Positions 45,069 to 55,322 of a stretch of 60,711 bases of DNA are shown in pieces (position 1 is the stretch's first letter; every line of letters begins with the position of its first letter). Source of the DNA: Lentimicrobiaceae bacterium (GTDB taxonomy: Bacteria > Bacteroidota > Bacteroidia > Bacteroidales > F082); assembly GCA_018661505.1 (NCBI GenBank), contig JABJIE010000043.1, forward strand, positions 1 to 60,711, written 5' to 3'. Position numbers and translations under genes: made by a program. The notes beneath the pieces were generated by a model, which was not told the DNA's origin, did no database searches, and was given only the letters and a program-made list of their open reading frames with translations.

Positions 45069-46211
45069 ATGATTGATTTTTCGTTAGAAAAAAACCAAAT
45101 AGAACTTAAAGAAAAAGTTCGTGATTTTGCAAATACTTACATGAAACCAGAAGCAAGAAAATATGATGACTTGGCTGAGTTTCCATGGCCAATAGTAAAG
45201 AAAGCATATGAAGAAGGTATTATGAATGGACCAATGTCGCCTGAGTTTGGAGGTCATGGTCATAGTATTCTTGAAAGTGCTATTGCTTCGGAAGAATTGG
45301 GAGCTGGTTGTGTTGGTATCGGTATTTGCTTGGATGCAAATACACTTGCTTTAACACCCTTGTATTTGGGAGCAAATGACGAGCAGAAAAAGAGATTTTT
45401 TGGTCAAATTAATGAAGAAAAAAGTGTAGCTGCTTATGCATTAACAGAACCAAATGCAGGCTCTGACGTTGCAGGTATTAAAACACAAGCTATTTTGAAT
45501 GGAGACAAATACATACTTAATGGTCATAAGAGATATATTACAAATGGAAGCCCATCTTCGTTTATTACAGTTTTTGCATTAACAAATCCTGAAAAGGGGG
45601 CAAGAAGTCTTACAGCTTTTGTTGTACCCACTGATAGCCCCGGCATTGAAATTGTTGCTGATATGAGAAAAATGGGACAAAAAGCCTCTGTTCAGACGGA
45701 ATTTAAGTTTCATGATGTTGAGATACCAGTTGAGAATAGGATAGGACGAGAAGGTCAAGGATTTTTACTTGCCATGAAAACATTTGAAAGAACCCGTACA
45801 GGTGTTGCAGCTCTGGCGATAGGAAATGCTCGTGAAGCTTATGAAACATCAAAAGAATGGGCTAAGAAAAGAATTCAGTTTGGGAAACCAATTACAGTAA
45901 ATCAGGGAGTAAGTTTTATGCTTGCTGATATGGCAACGGAAATTGAAGCTGCGAGGCTATTAACATGGAATGCCGCTTGGGCTTATGATACTGGTCAGAA
46001 GTCAGCTAATTTACTTTCTGCTATGAGCAAATTATACGCATCAGATATAGGAATGAAAGTAACTACAGATGCTGTACAGGTAATGGCAGGAGAGGGATAT
46101 TCCTATGATTTCCTTGTTGAGAAAATGATGCGCGATGCAAAATTATGCCAGATATACGAAGGTACAAATCAGATACAAAGACTGGTAATAGGTAAAGGAA
46201 TTCTTAAGTAA
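45069..46211 (+). CDS. Acyl-CoA dehydrogenase
   Basis: An FAD enzyme of beta-oxidation or branched-chain amino acid breakdown, 380 residues. The N-terminal helical domain is followed by the signature YALTEPNAGSDVAG near residue 121, and the middle beta-domain by GHKRYITNGSPSSF. The C-terminal helical domain holds the catalytic Glu in CQIYEGTNQIQRL. It is of the short/medium-chain type; the precise substrate is not clear. No electron-transfer flavoprotein gene is adjacent. Confidence 0.95.
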   Translation: MIDFSLEKNQIELKEKVRDFANTYMKPEARKYDDLAEFPWPIVKKAYEEGIMNGPMSPEFGGHGHSILESAIASEELGAGCVGIGICLDANTLALTPLYLGANDEQKKRFFGQINEEKSVAAYALTEPNAGSDVAGIKTQAILNGDKYILNGHKRYITNGSPSSFITVFALTNPEKGARSLTAFVVPTDSPGIEIVADMRKMGQKASVQTEFKFHDVEIPVENRIGREGQGFLLAMKTFERTRTGVAALAIGNAREAYETSKEWAKKRIQFGKPITVNQGVSFMLADMATEIEAARLLTWNAAWAYDTGQKSANLLSAMSKLYASDIGMKVTTDAVQVMAGEGYSYDFLVEKMMRDAKLCQIYEGTNQIQRLVIGKGILK

Positions 46212-46223
46212 TCTAACATTCGA

Positions 46224-46319
46224 TTACACCTGATTTACAAATAAATCAGAACCTTCAGGTATAGATACATCTTTGTCAAGAAATTCATCTATACGTATAA
46301 TAGCTTTTTCTATCATCAT
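46224..46319 (-). CDS. Possible 31-residue small ORF
   Basis: A short minus-strand frame reading MMIEKAIIRIDEFLDKDV at its start, between the acyl-CoA dehydrogenase and clpC genes. The amphipathic, Ile/Glu-rich composition looks coding. There is no visible Shine-Dalgarno sequence, no family and no promoter, so it may be a small protein, a decayed gene remnant or chance. Confidence 0.25.
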   Translation of the reverse strand: MMIEKAIIRIDEFLDKDVSIPEGSDLFVNQV

Positions 46320-46398
46320 GTAAACTCATTAATTAATTAGATAGGGAGAAGATATAATTTGATGTAATCAAGTTTAGACCTTAACCTTATCAATAATA

Positions 46399-46426
46399 AT
46401 AGTTTAGGCTATTTAGCCTAAACTAT
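46399..46426. terminator. Hairpin between the acyl-CoA dehydrogenase and clpC genes
   Basis: A perfect 12-bp stem (arms ATAGTTTAGGCT and AGCCTAAACTAT) with a 4-base loop, 20 bases after the clpC stop. No clean T-run follows on either strand, so it may be a terminator or an mRNA-stabilising hairpin. Confidence 0.6.
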
Positions 46427-46445
46427 ATTATATATTAATTACAAG

Positions 46446-48983
46446 TTATTTAGATTTAGTAGGGGAGGTGAAAGAAATTTTTATATCATCTTTCTTAGTA
46501 TCGAATCCTACATTAATGACAGTGTCTTTGGATAGCTTGGTTGCTATTATTTCCTCTGCAAGATGGTCTTCTATATACTTTTGAATAGCTCTTTTAAGAG
46601 GTCTAGCACCAAATTGCTCATCCCAACCTTTGTCAATGATAAAATCTTTTGCTTTTGCGGAAACTTTTATTTTATAACCCATCTGATGTATTCTATCATA
46701 TAGATGGGTAAGTTCGATGTCGATTATTTTATGTATTTCTTTTCTCGCAAGTGGATTAAATATTACTACATCATCAATTCTGTTTAGGAACTCGGGTGCG
46801 AAGGCACGTTTAAGAGCGGTTTCAATTACACCTTGAGCGTGAGCATATTTTCCAGCTTCCTTTGCCTGGGTTGTAAAACCAACGCCCTGACCGAAATCCT
46901 TTAGCTGACGAGATCCAATGTTGGATGTCATTATGATAACAGTATTTTTAAAATCAACTTTACGTCCTAAACCATCCGTTAGTTGACCATCATCAAGCAC
47001 TTGTAATAGTAGATGGAATATATCAGGATGTGCTTTTTCTATCTCATCCAATAATATAATAGAATATGGTTTTCTGCGAACTTTTTCGGTAAGCTGACCT
47101 CCTTCTTCGTATCCAACATATCCCGGAGGAGCACCAACCAGTCTAGAAACTGCAAATTTTTCCATGTATTCACTCATGTCAACCCTAATTAGAGCATCTT
47201 GAGAATCAAAAATATATTTTGCAAGCATCTTGGCCAAATATGTCTTACCAACACCTGTGGGGCCTAAGAAAATGAATGAGCCAATTGGCTTATTTGGATC
47301 TTTCAAACCAGCTCTGTTACGTCTTATTGCCTTTACAACTTTGCGTATGGCATCATTTTGTCCTATAACTTCCTTGCAAAGTTCTGGCTCCATATTTATG
47401 AGTCTATTACCTTCACTTTGAGCAATATTTGTAACAGGAATACCTGTCATCATTGCTATAACCTCTGCCACATTATCTTCTGTAACATCCTCTCTATGGA
47501 TTGCTGCATCAGCTTCCCATCTTTTTTTAGCCCGTGAAAGTTCCTCGGAGTATCTTCTTTCTATATCTCTGAATTGAGCTGCTTCTTCAAATTTCTGACT
47601 CTTTATGGCCCTGGTTTTGTTACCCTTGATTTCCTCAATGGAATTCTCAAGGTTTATTATTTCCGTTGGGACATGTATATTACTAATGTGAACCATTGCA
47701 CCAGCTTCGTCCAAAGCGTCGATTGCCTTATCTGGCAAATATCTGTCGCTAATATATCTATTGGTAAGTTGAACACATGCGTCAATTGACTCTGGTGAAT
47801 ATTTAACCAAATGATGATCTTCGTATTTTTCCTTAATATTATTGAGTATGTGAACTGTTTCTTCGGGTGATGTAGCATCTACCAGAACCTTTTGAAACCT
47901 TCTTTCAAGAGCCCCATCTTTTTCAATATACTGGCGATATTCATCAAGTGTAGTTGCTCCTATGCATTGAAGTTCACCTCTTGCTAAGGCTGGTTTGAAC
48001 ATATTAGATGCATCAAGGGATCCTGATGCGTTACCAGCACCAACAATTGTATGAATTTCATCAATGAATAATATTATGTCAGGATTTTTTGTTAGCTCAT
48101 TGAGAACAGCTTTCATTCTCTCCTCAAATTGTCCTCTGTATTTTGTTCCAGCTACAATTGATGCGAGGTCCAGAGTTACAATTCTTTTATTAAATAATGC
48201 TCTTGATACCTTTCTATCCACAATTCTTAGAGCTAATCCTTCAGCAATAGCTGATTTACCAACTCCTGGTTCGCCAATAAGAATGGGATTATTCTTTTTT
48301 CGTCTGCTAAGAATCTGAGCAATTCTTTTTAACTCGTCCGAACGTCCAACAATGGGATCTAGACGTCCTTCTTCAGCATATTTTGTTAGATCACGACCAA
48401 AATTGTCAAGCACAGGAGTGGTTGATTTGGGATTGGCTGGTTTTTTCTCAGTGCTTTCCTGATGTCTTTCTGGAGTTTGAGGTTGATCCTCTGTATCACC
48501 TGGCATTTCGGATTTTGGTTCTATAAATGTTGGCATATCCTTTTGTTCCTTTACTATGGATGTTAGTTCTTCCTTAACAGAGCCATAGTTTACACCATCA
48601 TTGCTGAGCATACTAGTTACTAAGTTACTTTTATCCTTTAATATGGCTAATAAAAGATGCTCAGTTCCAATTAACTCTGAATTGAACACCTTTGCCTCTA
48701 AATAAGTTATTTTGAGAGCTTTTTCAACTTGCTTTACCAATGGGATATTTTCCATTTTGGTACCATCAGCGTTTGGGTTTTTGATTGAATCTTCAATTTC
48801 TCGTTTACATTTGTTAAGATCCACACCAAAATACTTTAGCAATTGTATTGCCATTCCTTCACCATCTCTAATTATACCTAATAGTAGGTGTTCTAAACCA
48901 ATGTAATTGTTACCCAATCTAACAGCTTCTTCCCGGCTAAATGATAGTACGTCCTTAACCCGTTGAGAAAACTTTGCTTCCAT
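46446..48983 (-). CDS. clpC: ATP-dependent Clp protease ATP-binding subunit ClpC
   Basis: A HSP100 unfoldase, 845 residues. Residues 1-150 form the double Clp-N domain (two repeats, with GLEHLLLGIIRDGEG and GTEHLLLAILKDKSN). A variable linker follows. AAA1 has Walker A GEPGVGKSAIAEG near residue 240. The middle region includes a UVR-type motif (IKSQKFEEAAQFRDIERRY near 454), which marks ClpC rather than ClpA or ClpB. AAA2 has Walker A GPTGVGKTYLAKML near residue 576. The partner ClpP is not in the window. A -7 element (49008-49001) and an inverted repeat lie just upstream. Confidence 0.96.
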   Translation of the reverse strand: MEAKFSQRVKDVLSFSREEAVRLGNNYIGLEHLLLGIIRDGEGMAIQLLKYFGVDLNKCKREIEDSIKNPNADGTKMENIPLVKQVEKALKITYLEAKVFNSELIGTEHLLLAILKDKSNLVTSMLSNDGVNYGSVKEELTSIVKEQKDMPTFIEPKSEMPGDTEDQPQTPERHQESTEKKPANPKSTTPVLDNFGRDLTKYAEEGRLDPIVGRSDELKRIAQILSRRKKNNPILIGEPGVGKSAIAEGLALRIVDRKVSRALFNKRIVTLDLASIVAGTKYRGQFEERMKAVLNELTKNPDIILFIDEIHTIVGAGNASGSLDASNMFKPALARGELQCIGATTLDEYRQYIEKDGALERRFQKVLVDATSPEETVHILNNIKEKYEDHHLVKYSPESIDACVQLTNRYISDRYLPDKAIDALDEAGAMVHISNIHVPTEIINLENSIEEIKGNKTRAIKSQKFEEAAQFRDIERRYSEELSRAKKRWEADAAIHREDVTEDNVAEVIAMMTGIPVTNIAQSEGNRLINMEPELCKEVIGQNDAIRKVVKAIRRNRAGLKDPNKPIGSFIFLGPTGVGKTYLAKMLAKYIFDSQDALIRVDMSEYMEKFAVSRLVGAPPGYVGYEEGGQLTEKVRRKPYSIILLDEIEKAHPDIFHLLLQVLDDGQLTDGLGRKVDFKNTVIIMTSNIGSRQLKDFGQGVGFTTQAKEAGKYAHAQGVIETALKRAFAPEFLNRIDDVVIFNPLARKEIHKIIDIELTHLYDRIHQMGYKIKVSAKAKDFIIDKGWDEQFGARPLKRAIQKYIEDHLAEEIIATKLSKDTVINVGFDTKKDDIKISFTSPTKSK

Positions 48984-49000
48984 ATTATATTCTTTTAATG

Positions 49001-49008
49001 CAAAATTA
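49001..49008 (-). promoter_or_regulatory. -7 element of clpC
   Basis: Minus-strand TAATTTTG, 17 bases before the ATG at 48983. The -33 position shows no TTTG; instead an inverted repeat occupies it. Confidence 0.5.
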
Positions 49009-49023
49009 ACGAAAACCTACTTA

Positions 49024-49046
49024 ATATGTTGTGTTTTCCAACATAT
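49024..49046. promoter_or_regulatory. Inverted repeat over the clpC -33 region
   Basis: ATATGTTG (49024-49031) and CAACATAT (49039-49046), a perfect 8-bp dyad with a 7-base spacer. It sits just upstream of the clpC -7 element, where a stress regulator might bind. Confidence 0.45.
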
Positions 49047-49521
49047 CATAAGCACTTTAATAGTTATTATTAAAATATGACTTTGTTATTTTTTACAATG
49101 TTATTCATTGTTATCGTAACTCCAATTTTTATGCCAACACTTTATACTAATATAATTATCATTAATACAGGCATTTAGGCTTTGCGACAAAATGACAATT
49201 GAATTTAATATTATTTCAATCAGAGCTAAATTAAATCCATTTTCCCAAAATAATTGTTACATATTATTTTGCGATACTCATGTTTTATCAACCAATGCTA
49301 GATAATTATCTAAGATATTAGTTATTAACTAATTTCAATCTGAAAATAAAGCGTAAACAGCTTGTATTTAATTAGTTAAGATATACTTAGGATATGATTA
49401 GAGCTTTTTGAAACTCAATGATTTACAGTTATCGTCAGGAAAAGCAAATTACCAACAAATAGTTGTTAACATTATGGGATATTTATTTAATATTGAGGGC
49501 TATTAATACGTCTGTTTTTCA

Positions 49522-49561
49522 TATTTTTGTATGTTTTTTTTAAAGGAAATTTACAAAGGAG
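49522..49561 (+). promoter_or_regulatory. -7 element and Shine-Dalgarno of gyrA
   Basis: TATTTTTG (49522-49529) followed by AAAGGAG (49555-49561), 5 bases before the ATG at 49567. The predicted transcript starts near 49536, so the in-frame ATG at 49531 would lie upstream of the mRNA and cannot be the start. Confidence 0.65.
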
Positions 49562-49566
49562 ATTAC

Positions 49567-52113
49567 ATGGAAAATGTATTGGATGGAGAAAGAATAATTA
49601 AGGTTAATATTGAGAACCAGATGAAGTCTGCCTACATTGATTATTCAATGTCGGTTATTGTATCTAGAGCCTTACCAGATGCACGTGATGGTTTAAAGCC
49701 TGTTCACAGAAGGGTTCTTTTTGGTATGCACGAAATAGGCGTATTATCAAACAGACCATATAAGAAGTCGGCTAGAATAGTAGGAGAGGTGCTGGGTAAG
49801 TATCATCCACATGGTGATACATCAGTTTATGACTCAATGGTAAGGATGGCTCAGGAATGGTCACTTCGATATCCACTGGTACAGGGACAAGGAAACTTTG
49901 GATCAATTGATGGTGATAACCCTGCGGCTATGCGTTACACTGAGGTAAGGTTAAGAAAAATTGCCGAAGAAATGCTTGTTGATATTGAAAAGGACACTGT
50001 TGATCATCAGTTGAACTTTGATGATAGTCTTAAAGAACCAATAGTTCTTCCCACCCAGTTTCCCAATCTACTCGTAAATGGTGCATCTGGTATTGCGGTT
50101 GGTATGGCAACTAACATGGCACCTCACAATCTTACACAGGTAATTGATGGAACTTTAGCATATATAGATAATCGTGAAATAGAGATGGATGATTTGATTA
50201 GAATCGTTCAGGCACCTGATTTTCCTACCGGCGGAATTATATATGGATATGAAGGAGTTAAGAGTGCCTTCGAAACCGGTCGCGGTAGAGTCATGATGAG
50301 AGGTGATATAACCGTAGAAGAAAGCTCAACAGGAAAAGAAAGACTTGTGGTCTCTTCAATTCCATTTCAAGTTAATAAAGCAGAAATGATTAGAAAAACT
50401 GCTGATCTCATCAATGACAAAAGGATAGATGGTATTTCCGATATTAATGACGAATCGGATAGGAACGGGATGAGAATTGTGTATGACTTAAAACGAGATG
50501 CAATACCTAATATAGTTATCAATAAACTATATCAGCTTACTGCATTGCAAAGTTCCTTTAGTGTAAACAATGTTGCTCTTGTAAAGGGAAGGCCAAGAAC
50601 TTTAAACCTAAAGGATTTAATTCATTACTTTGTTGAACATAGACATGAAGTGGTCACAAAGCGAACCGAATATGAATTGAAGGAGGCAGAAAAGAAAGCT
50701 CATATTTTGGAAGGATTATTGGTTGCTCTAGATAACCTAGATGAAGTTATAACCTTAATAAGAGCATCACAAACACCTGAAGAGGCCAGAAATGGTCTAA
50801 TTACCAAATTTGGACTAACTGAATTGCAAGCACGTGCAATTTTGGACATGCGTCTTCAAAAGTTAACGGGACTTGAACGAGGTAAGATTAAAAATGAATA
50901 TCAAGCATTACAAGAGCTAATAACTAAGTTAAAAGCTATTCTTGATAGTTTTGAGATGAAAATGGATATCGTGAAGGAGGAACTTATCAGAATTAAGGAA
51001 CTCTATGGTGATGAAAGACGTTCTGAAGTTGTTTACACTGCTGAAGATATTAGTATGGAAGACCTAATTCCTGACGAGCAAGTGGTAATTACTATTTCTC
51101 ATATGGGATATATAAAAAGAACACCACTTACCGAGTACCGTCAGCAAAGAAGGGGAGGGCGAGGCTCAAAGGGAAGTACCACAAGAAATGAAGATTTTCT
51201 AGAGCATCTATTTGTGGCCACAAACCATAATTATATGTTGTTTTTTACTGAGAAAGGAAAGGTCTTCTGGATGCGTGTTTTTGAAATACCAGAAGGAAAT
51301 AAGGTTTCCAAAGGTAGAGCTATCCAGAATTTAATCAACATAAGTCCAGATGATAAGGTGAAAGCTATTATTAATACCAAAGACCTTAAGGATGAAGATT
51401 ATATAAATAGTAACTTTATAATGCTAGCAACCAAAAAGGGTGTTATCAAAAAAACCTCATTAGAAGCTTATTCGCGACCAAGACAAAATGGGATAAATGC
51501 CATAACAATTAGAGAGGGTGATGAGTTGTTAGAAGCAAGACTAACAAATGGTGAAAATAATGTATTGCTTGCAGTTAAATCTGGCAAAACAATTAGATTC
51601 AATGAAGAGAAGGTACGTGCCATGGGGCGGAATGCTGCTGGTGTAAGGGGTATAACTCTAGGACACAAAAAGGATGAGTTGATTGGCATGATATGTGTCG
51701 AAAATAATGAAGAAGTTTCCATACTAGTAGTTTCTGAAAAAGGGTACGGAAAACGATCTGAATTAGAAGATTATAGACTTACAAATAGGGGAGGAAAGGG
51801 TGTTAAAACTCTTAATATAACCGACAAAACGGGTCAATTAATAGCAATTAAAAGCGTTACTGATAATGATGATCTTATGATTATCAACAAGTCAGGAATA
51901 ACCATCAGGATGGCTGTTAAAGACCTCCGTGTAATGGGTAGAGCAACACAAGGAGTGAGGCTCATAAGAATTGATGATGGAGATGAAATTGCAGCGGTTG
52001 CAAAGGTTGAAGTTGAAGAGGATGAAGATCAGGAATATCTTGATGGAGAAGTAATCGATTCGGATGTTAAACTAGAAGATACTACTGAACAATCTGAGGA
52101 AGATAAAGAATAA
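49567..52113 (+). CDS. gyrA: DNA gyrase subunit A
   Basis: The 848-residue breakage-reunion subunit of the type II topoisomerase that adds negative supercoils. The winged-helix region has the active-site Tyr in RYTEVRL near residue 123. The quinolone region reads [20 protein letters not shown], with Thr85 at the position of E. coli Ser83 and Asp89 at that of Asp87. The GyrA-box QRRGGRG near residue 525 distinguishes it from ParC. The C-terminus is long and acidic ([14 protein letters not shown], then SEEDKE). A strong Shine-Dalgarno sequence supports the start. gyrB is not in the window. Confidence 0.97.
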   Translation: MENVLDGERIIKVNIENQMKSAYIDYSMSVIVSRALPDARDGLKPVHRRVLFGMHEIGVLSNRPYKKSARIVGEVLGKYHPHGDTSVYDSMVRMAQEWSLRYPLVQGQGNFGSIDGDNPAAMRYTEVRLRKIAEEMLVDIEKDTVDHQLNFDDSLKEPIVLPTQFPNLLVNGASGIAVGMATNMAPHNLTQVIDGTLAYIDNREIEMDDLIRIVQAPDFPTGGIIYGYEGVKSAFETGRGRVMMRGDITVEESSTGKERLVVSSIPFQVNKAEMIRKTADLINDKRIDGISDINDESDRNGMRIVYDLKRDAIPNIVINKLYQLTALQSSFSVNNVALVKGRPRTLNLKDLIHYFVEHRHEVVTKRTEYELKEAEKKAHILEGLLVALDNLDEVITLIRASQTPEEARNGLITKFGLTELQARAILDMRLQKLTGLERGKIKNEYQALQELITKLKAILDSFEMKMDIVKEELIRIKELYGDERRSEVVYTAEDISMEDLIPDEQVVITISHMGYIKRTPLTEYRQQRRGGRGSKGSTTRNEDFLEHLFVATNHNYMLFFTEKGKVFWMRVFEIPEGNKVSKGRAIQNLINISPDDKVKAIINTKDLKDEDYINSNFIMLATKKGVIKKTSLEAYSRPRQNGINAITIREGDELLEARLTNGENNVLLAVKSGKTIRFNEEKVRAMGRNAAGVRGITLGHKKDELIGMICVENNEEVSILVVSEKGYGKRSELEDYRLTNRGGKGVKTLNITDKTGQLIAIKSVTDNDDLMIINKSGITIRMAVKDLRVMGRATQGVRLIRIDDGDEIAAVAKVEVEEDEDQEYLDGEVIDSDVKLEDTTEQSEEDKE

Positions 52114-52201
52114 TTGAATAATTTTTAATAATAAATTAAAGTTTGTAGCTAAGGTTTCATTTCCATATATTTACCCTTGGTGCAAAATAAAATGTGTAAT
52201 C

Positions 52202-53335
52202 ATGAAGAAGTTAATGATTTTAATTGCCTTGGGCTTATTCGTTGCGGGAGGTGCATTTGCTCAAAAGAATAAACGTACAAGTGCTTATATGTACAATAAG
52301 AATAAGCAGTATGAAAAGGCAATGGTAGCAATAGATGAAGCTATAACGCATCCCAAGACAGAAATTGATCCAAAAACCTGGTTATATAGAGGCCAAATCT
52401 ATTTCAATATAGCAAATGATACTTCTGCAGCAGTGAGGTCTTTAGATCCAAATGCGGCGAGTACTGCAGTTTCAGCATTTGAAAAATGCAAAGAGTTGGA
52501 TGTCAAAGGGTCCTATGATGGTGAAATAGCCCTTTACCTATTGAACCTGACAAATATTTTCTACCAAAGAGGAGCGACAAGCTTCCAGGAGCAGTCATGG
52601 GATAATGCCATTGAGAATTTTAAGCAGGCATTTGAAATTTCAGAAATTGATGGAAACTTTGATACTATTGCTGCTTTTAATGTTGGTATGAGTGCTGTGT
52701 TATCTGATCAGCCTGCGATAGCAGCTGAATATATGAAGAAATGTGTTGATGTTGGATTTAATGACTCAAGAGTCTATATGTATTATTCTCGTGCAGAAAA
52801 GCAGTTAGGAGATACTACCATGGCTTTTGAAATACTTGCGCAGGGTAGGGAGATATTTCCTCAAGATAATACTCTTCAGCTCGAAGAGGCACAACTTTAT
52901 CTTGAAACAGGTACATTTGATAAGTTAATATTGAGTCTTAAGGAAGCTATAGCAGCAAATCCTTCCAATGTAACACTATACCTAGTACTTGGTCAAACAT
53001 ATGAAAATATTGATGATACAGATAATGCTTTGGAGGTGTATAAGCAAGCCATAGAAATAGATCCAGATTATGCTGATGCTATATTTAACATAGGTGCTAT
53101 CTATGTAAACAGAGCTTCAGCGCAGTATACAGAAGCTAATAATCTTCCATTCGAAGAGCAAAAGAAATATGAAATAATAAAAGGAGAAGCTGACGCTAAC
53201 CTAAACAAGGCACTACCATTTCTGGAAAAGTCACATGAAATAGATCCTGATGACCAAGTTATTATTGGTGCTCTTAAGGAGGCTTATGCAAACCTTAAGA
53301 TGAATGATAAGCTCAAAGAGTTAATGGATAAATAG
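52202..53335 (+). CDS. Secreted tetratricopeptide repeat protein
   Basis: A 377-residue exported protein (signal peptide MKKLMILIALGLFVAGGAFA, cleaved near residue 20) built from TPR motifs, for example NKNKQYEKAMVAIDEAI, YLVLGQTYENIDDTDNALEV and YKQAIEIDPDYADAIFNIGA. TPR proteins of this kind in the Bacteroidota envelope act as scaffolds. It is followed by a strong terminator and appears to be transcribed alone. No more specific function can be read from the sequence. Confidence 0.82.
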   Translation: MKKLMILIALGLFVAGGAFAQKNKRTSAYMYNKNKQYEKAMVAIDEAITHPKTEIDPKTWLYRGQIYFNIANDTSAAVRSLDPNAASTAVSAFEKCKELDVKGSYDGEIALYLLNLTNIFYQRGATSFQEQSWDNAIENFKQAFEISEIDGNFDTIAAFNVGMSAVLSDQPAIAAEYMKKCVDVGFNDSRVYMYYSRAEKQLGDTTMAFEILAQGREIFPQDNTLQLEEAQLYLETGTFDKLILSLKEAIAANPSNVTLYLVLGQTYENIDDTDNALEVYKQAIEIDPDYADAIFNIGAIYVNRASAQYTEANNLPFEEQKKYEIIKGEADANLNKALPFLEKSHEIDPDDQVIIGALKEAYANLKMNDKLKELMDK

Positions 53336-53343
53336 GATAAAGG

Positions 53344-53380
53344 TAGGGAAGTAGAGATTTATACTTCCCTATTATTTTAC
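53344..53380 (+). terminator. Terminator after the secreted TPR gene
   Basis: A 10-bp stem TAGGGAAGTA (53344-53353) / TACTTCCCTA (53362-53371) with an 8-base loop and a T-rich tail. Confidence 0.8.
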
Positions 53381-53516
53381 ATCTCTATTTAACATAATAT
53401 ATATTATGGGACAATTATATCCCTTAGATGATGTCCATGCGTATTAAAGTATATTATCAATAATATATGATATGAATTGGATGGATAGTTTACTAAGCTT
53501 AGCGTATACTAACGAT

Positions 53517-54413
53517 TTATTCCGTAGTTACATCAGCAGGAGACCTTATACTTATAAGTTCAACTTCATATTCAAGAGTTGTGAAAGGATCAATAATACC
53601 CTGTCCTTCGGACGATATACCTATCCAGGATGGTATGATAAAACGAGCTTTACCTCCGGGTTTCATCAGTCCAATACCTTCTCTAAAGCCTTTTGTGTCA
53701 AAGTCTTGGCCGAATTCAAAATCTAATGGTTTGTCGTTAAAGTTGGAAAATAGAATATTATCACTACCCAATACTTTTACCGACAAATATACCTGACAAA
53801 TATCTCCTGTATCAGCGGTAGAACCCCTACCCTTTTTTTCTTCTAAAAAATATAGGCCATTTACAGTAGGATCAGTGTATATCTTATTGTTATTCAGGTA
53901 AATTTGAAGCGTTGCCATTTCTTGTTTTGCCATTTGGAGGCTTTTTTTGTCTGCCTCTTTCTGCCATTCGGATGATGTTTTATGATCAAGTAATTTTATA
54001 TCATAATACATTATGCTTCCTGGCGTAACATATTCTGGAAGTTTTTGCATTGCAGCACTTTTTAGGAAGAATGAGTCTGCTACTACCCCTATGGATATTG
54101 AGTCTCCAGTTCCCATTAAGGTTAATGCTTCATATAAATCACCCTCAAATATAGGTTTTGTGATTGGAAAAACCATGCTACCATCTTCTATATCATCACT
54201 GTTAAATATAATGCTATCATTTAACCTGTATTTCAGTCTGATGGTTACTATTTCTGATTCCTTTGCTTTTGTGCTGTCAGGGCCTTCTGTAATCCTTTTG
54301 ATTAAAACTCCATTTTTTGTTCGTTTATAGCCATTTTCATTACTATTTGAACAAGAAAAAACTACCGCAGTAAATAATATTACCACGGTAGTTTTTAGAA
54401 AATAATATTTCAT
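53517..54413 (-). CDS. FKBP-type lipoprotein with two degenerate FKBP domains
   Basis: A 298-residue lipoprotein. I take the ATG at 54413 (MKYYFLKTTVVILFTAV) rather than an upstream TTG; the lipobox is VVFSC, with the Cys near residue 21. Two FKBP-like halves follow. In the second half (QVYLSVKVLGSDNILFSNF to LEYEVELISI) the residues that usually line the proline pocket are changed: the catalytic-loop Asp is replaced and the Trp at the floor is a Phe. It may therefore be a chaperone rather than an efficient isomerase. It is the last gene of the nrnA-FKBP operon. Confidence 0.82.
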   Translation of the reverse strand: MKYYFLKTTVVILFTAVVFSCSNSNENGYKRTKNGVLIKRITEGPDSTKAKESEIVTIRLKYRLNDSIIFNSDDIEDGSMVFPITKPIFEGDLYEALTLMGTGDSISIGVVADSFFLKSAAMQKLPEYVTPGSIMYYDIKLLDHKTSSEWQKEADKKSLQMAKQEMATLQIYLNNNKIYTDPTVNGLYFLEEKKGRGSTADTGDICQVYLSVKVLGSDNILFSNFNDKPLDFEFGQDFDTKGFREGIGLMKPGGKARFIIPSWIGISSEGQGIIDPFTTLEYEVELISIRSPADVTTE

Positions 54414-54436
54414 ATTAATTTTCAAATATTCTTTTG

Positions 54437-55315
54437 TTACTTCTTAATGTCCAGTAATTCAACTTCAAAAACTAATGTTGAATAAGGAGGAATACTTGAT
54501 CTTCCTTGGGGACCATAAGCTATGTCTGATGGTATAACTAACATTGCTTTACCACCTTTTCTCATCATTTCGATACCTTGATCCCATCCTTTAATTACCT
54601 GACCTTGTCCTAAAGTGAATTCAAATGGTTCTCTATCAACTGAGCTATCAAATATGTTTCCATCCAAAAACATTCCAGTATAATTGACTACAACTTTATC
54701 ACCTTTGGTAGGTTTTTTACCCTTGCCTTTTTTGATATTAATGAAGTATAGACCACTTTCCTCTGCTTTTGCATCTGGGTAATTACTTTGAAGATATTCA
54801 TTGCGTTTTGATGACTCATCTTCTTCAAGACGCTTTAACTCTACTTCTTGAGCAGCTTTAACTTCAGCCTCTGTTTCTATGTTATTTAGCCTTACATGAA
54901 AATATATATTCTCAACAGAATCAAATTGTGGAGGTACTGAAGGCATTCTGAAAAGTTTTAAGAATACAGAATCAGCTGGGCAAATAAATGTCACACTATC
55001 TCCAACCTTCATCATGGCTATGCCATCATAGATATCGCCTTTATAGGCAGATTCAGTCATTGGAAGTTTCATAACCTGAGGAAGGTCTTTGCTGTTAAAT
55101 ATGATTGTGTCCTCTGTTGCATAAATCATATCAACGGTAATAAAATCACCGATTTGTGGATTTACTGTTCCCTCACCTTTTAAGTGGAAATTGTAGTATA
55201 AACCATCTTCAGTAACCTCAAACCCTTGAAATCCAGAGTTATTACCTGATTCACAGGATACAAAAGCAGTCGATGCGATAAATAAAACTGCCATAAACAA
55301 AATTGTTCTTTTCAT
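54437..55315 (-). CDS. FKBP-type peptidyl-prolyl isomerase lipoprotein with two domains
   Basis: The start is the ATG at 55315 (292 residues), giving signal MKRTILFMAVLFIAST and lipobox FVSC. A longer frame would overlap the upstream gene. The first FKBP half is divergent. The C-terminal half has the complete active-site set: NYTGMFLDGNIFDSSVD, FTLGQGQVIKGWDQGIEMM, IAYGPQGRSSIPP and LVFEVELLDI. It is thus likely an active prolyl isomerase in the periplasm or at the outer membrane. It lies between the two other FKBP genes. Confidence 0.88.
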   Translation of the reverse strand: MKRTILFMAVLFIASTAFVSCESGNNSGFQGFEVTEDGLYYNFHLKGEGTVNPQIGDFITVDMIYATEDTIIFNSKDLPQVMKLPMTESAYKGDIYDGIAMMKVGDSVTFICPADSVFLKLFRMPSVPPQFDSVENIYFHVRLNNIETEAEVKAAQEVELKRLEEDESSKRNEYLQSNYPDAKAEESGLYFINIKKGKGKKPTKGDKVVVNYTGMFLDGNIFDSSVDREPFEFTLGQGQVIKGWDQGIEMMRKGGKAMLVIPSDIAYGPQGRSSIPPYSTLVFEVELLDIKK

Positions 55316-55322
55316 TTTGATA

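Larger units (their letters stand above)
48984..49566. other. 583-base divergent region between clpC and gyrA
   Basis: The left end holds the clpC -7 element and an inverted repeat at 49024-49046; the right end holds the gyrA -7 element and Shine-Dalgarno sequence. The roughly 450 bases between them contain no gene or repeat that I can see. Confidence 0.6.

Noticed and set aside
49531-49566. Upstream in-frame ATG that would lengthen GyrA by 12 residues
   Set aside because: It lies at or before the predicted transcript start, and a strong Shine-Dalgarno sequence precedes the ATG at 49567, where the product begins in the family-typical way.
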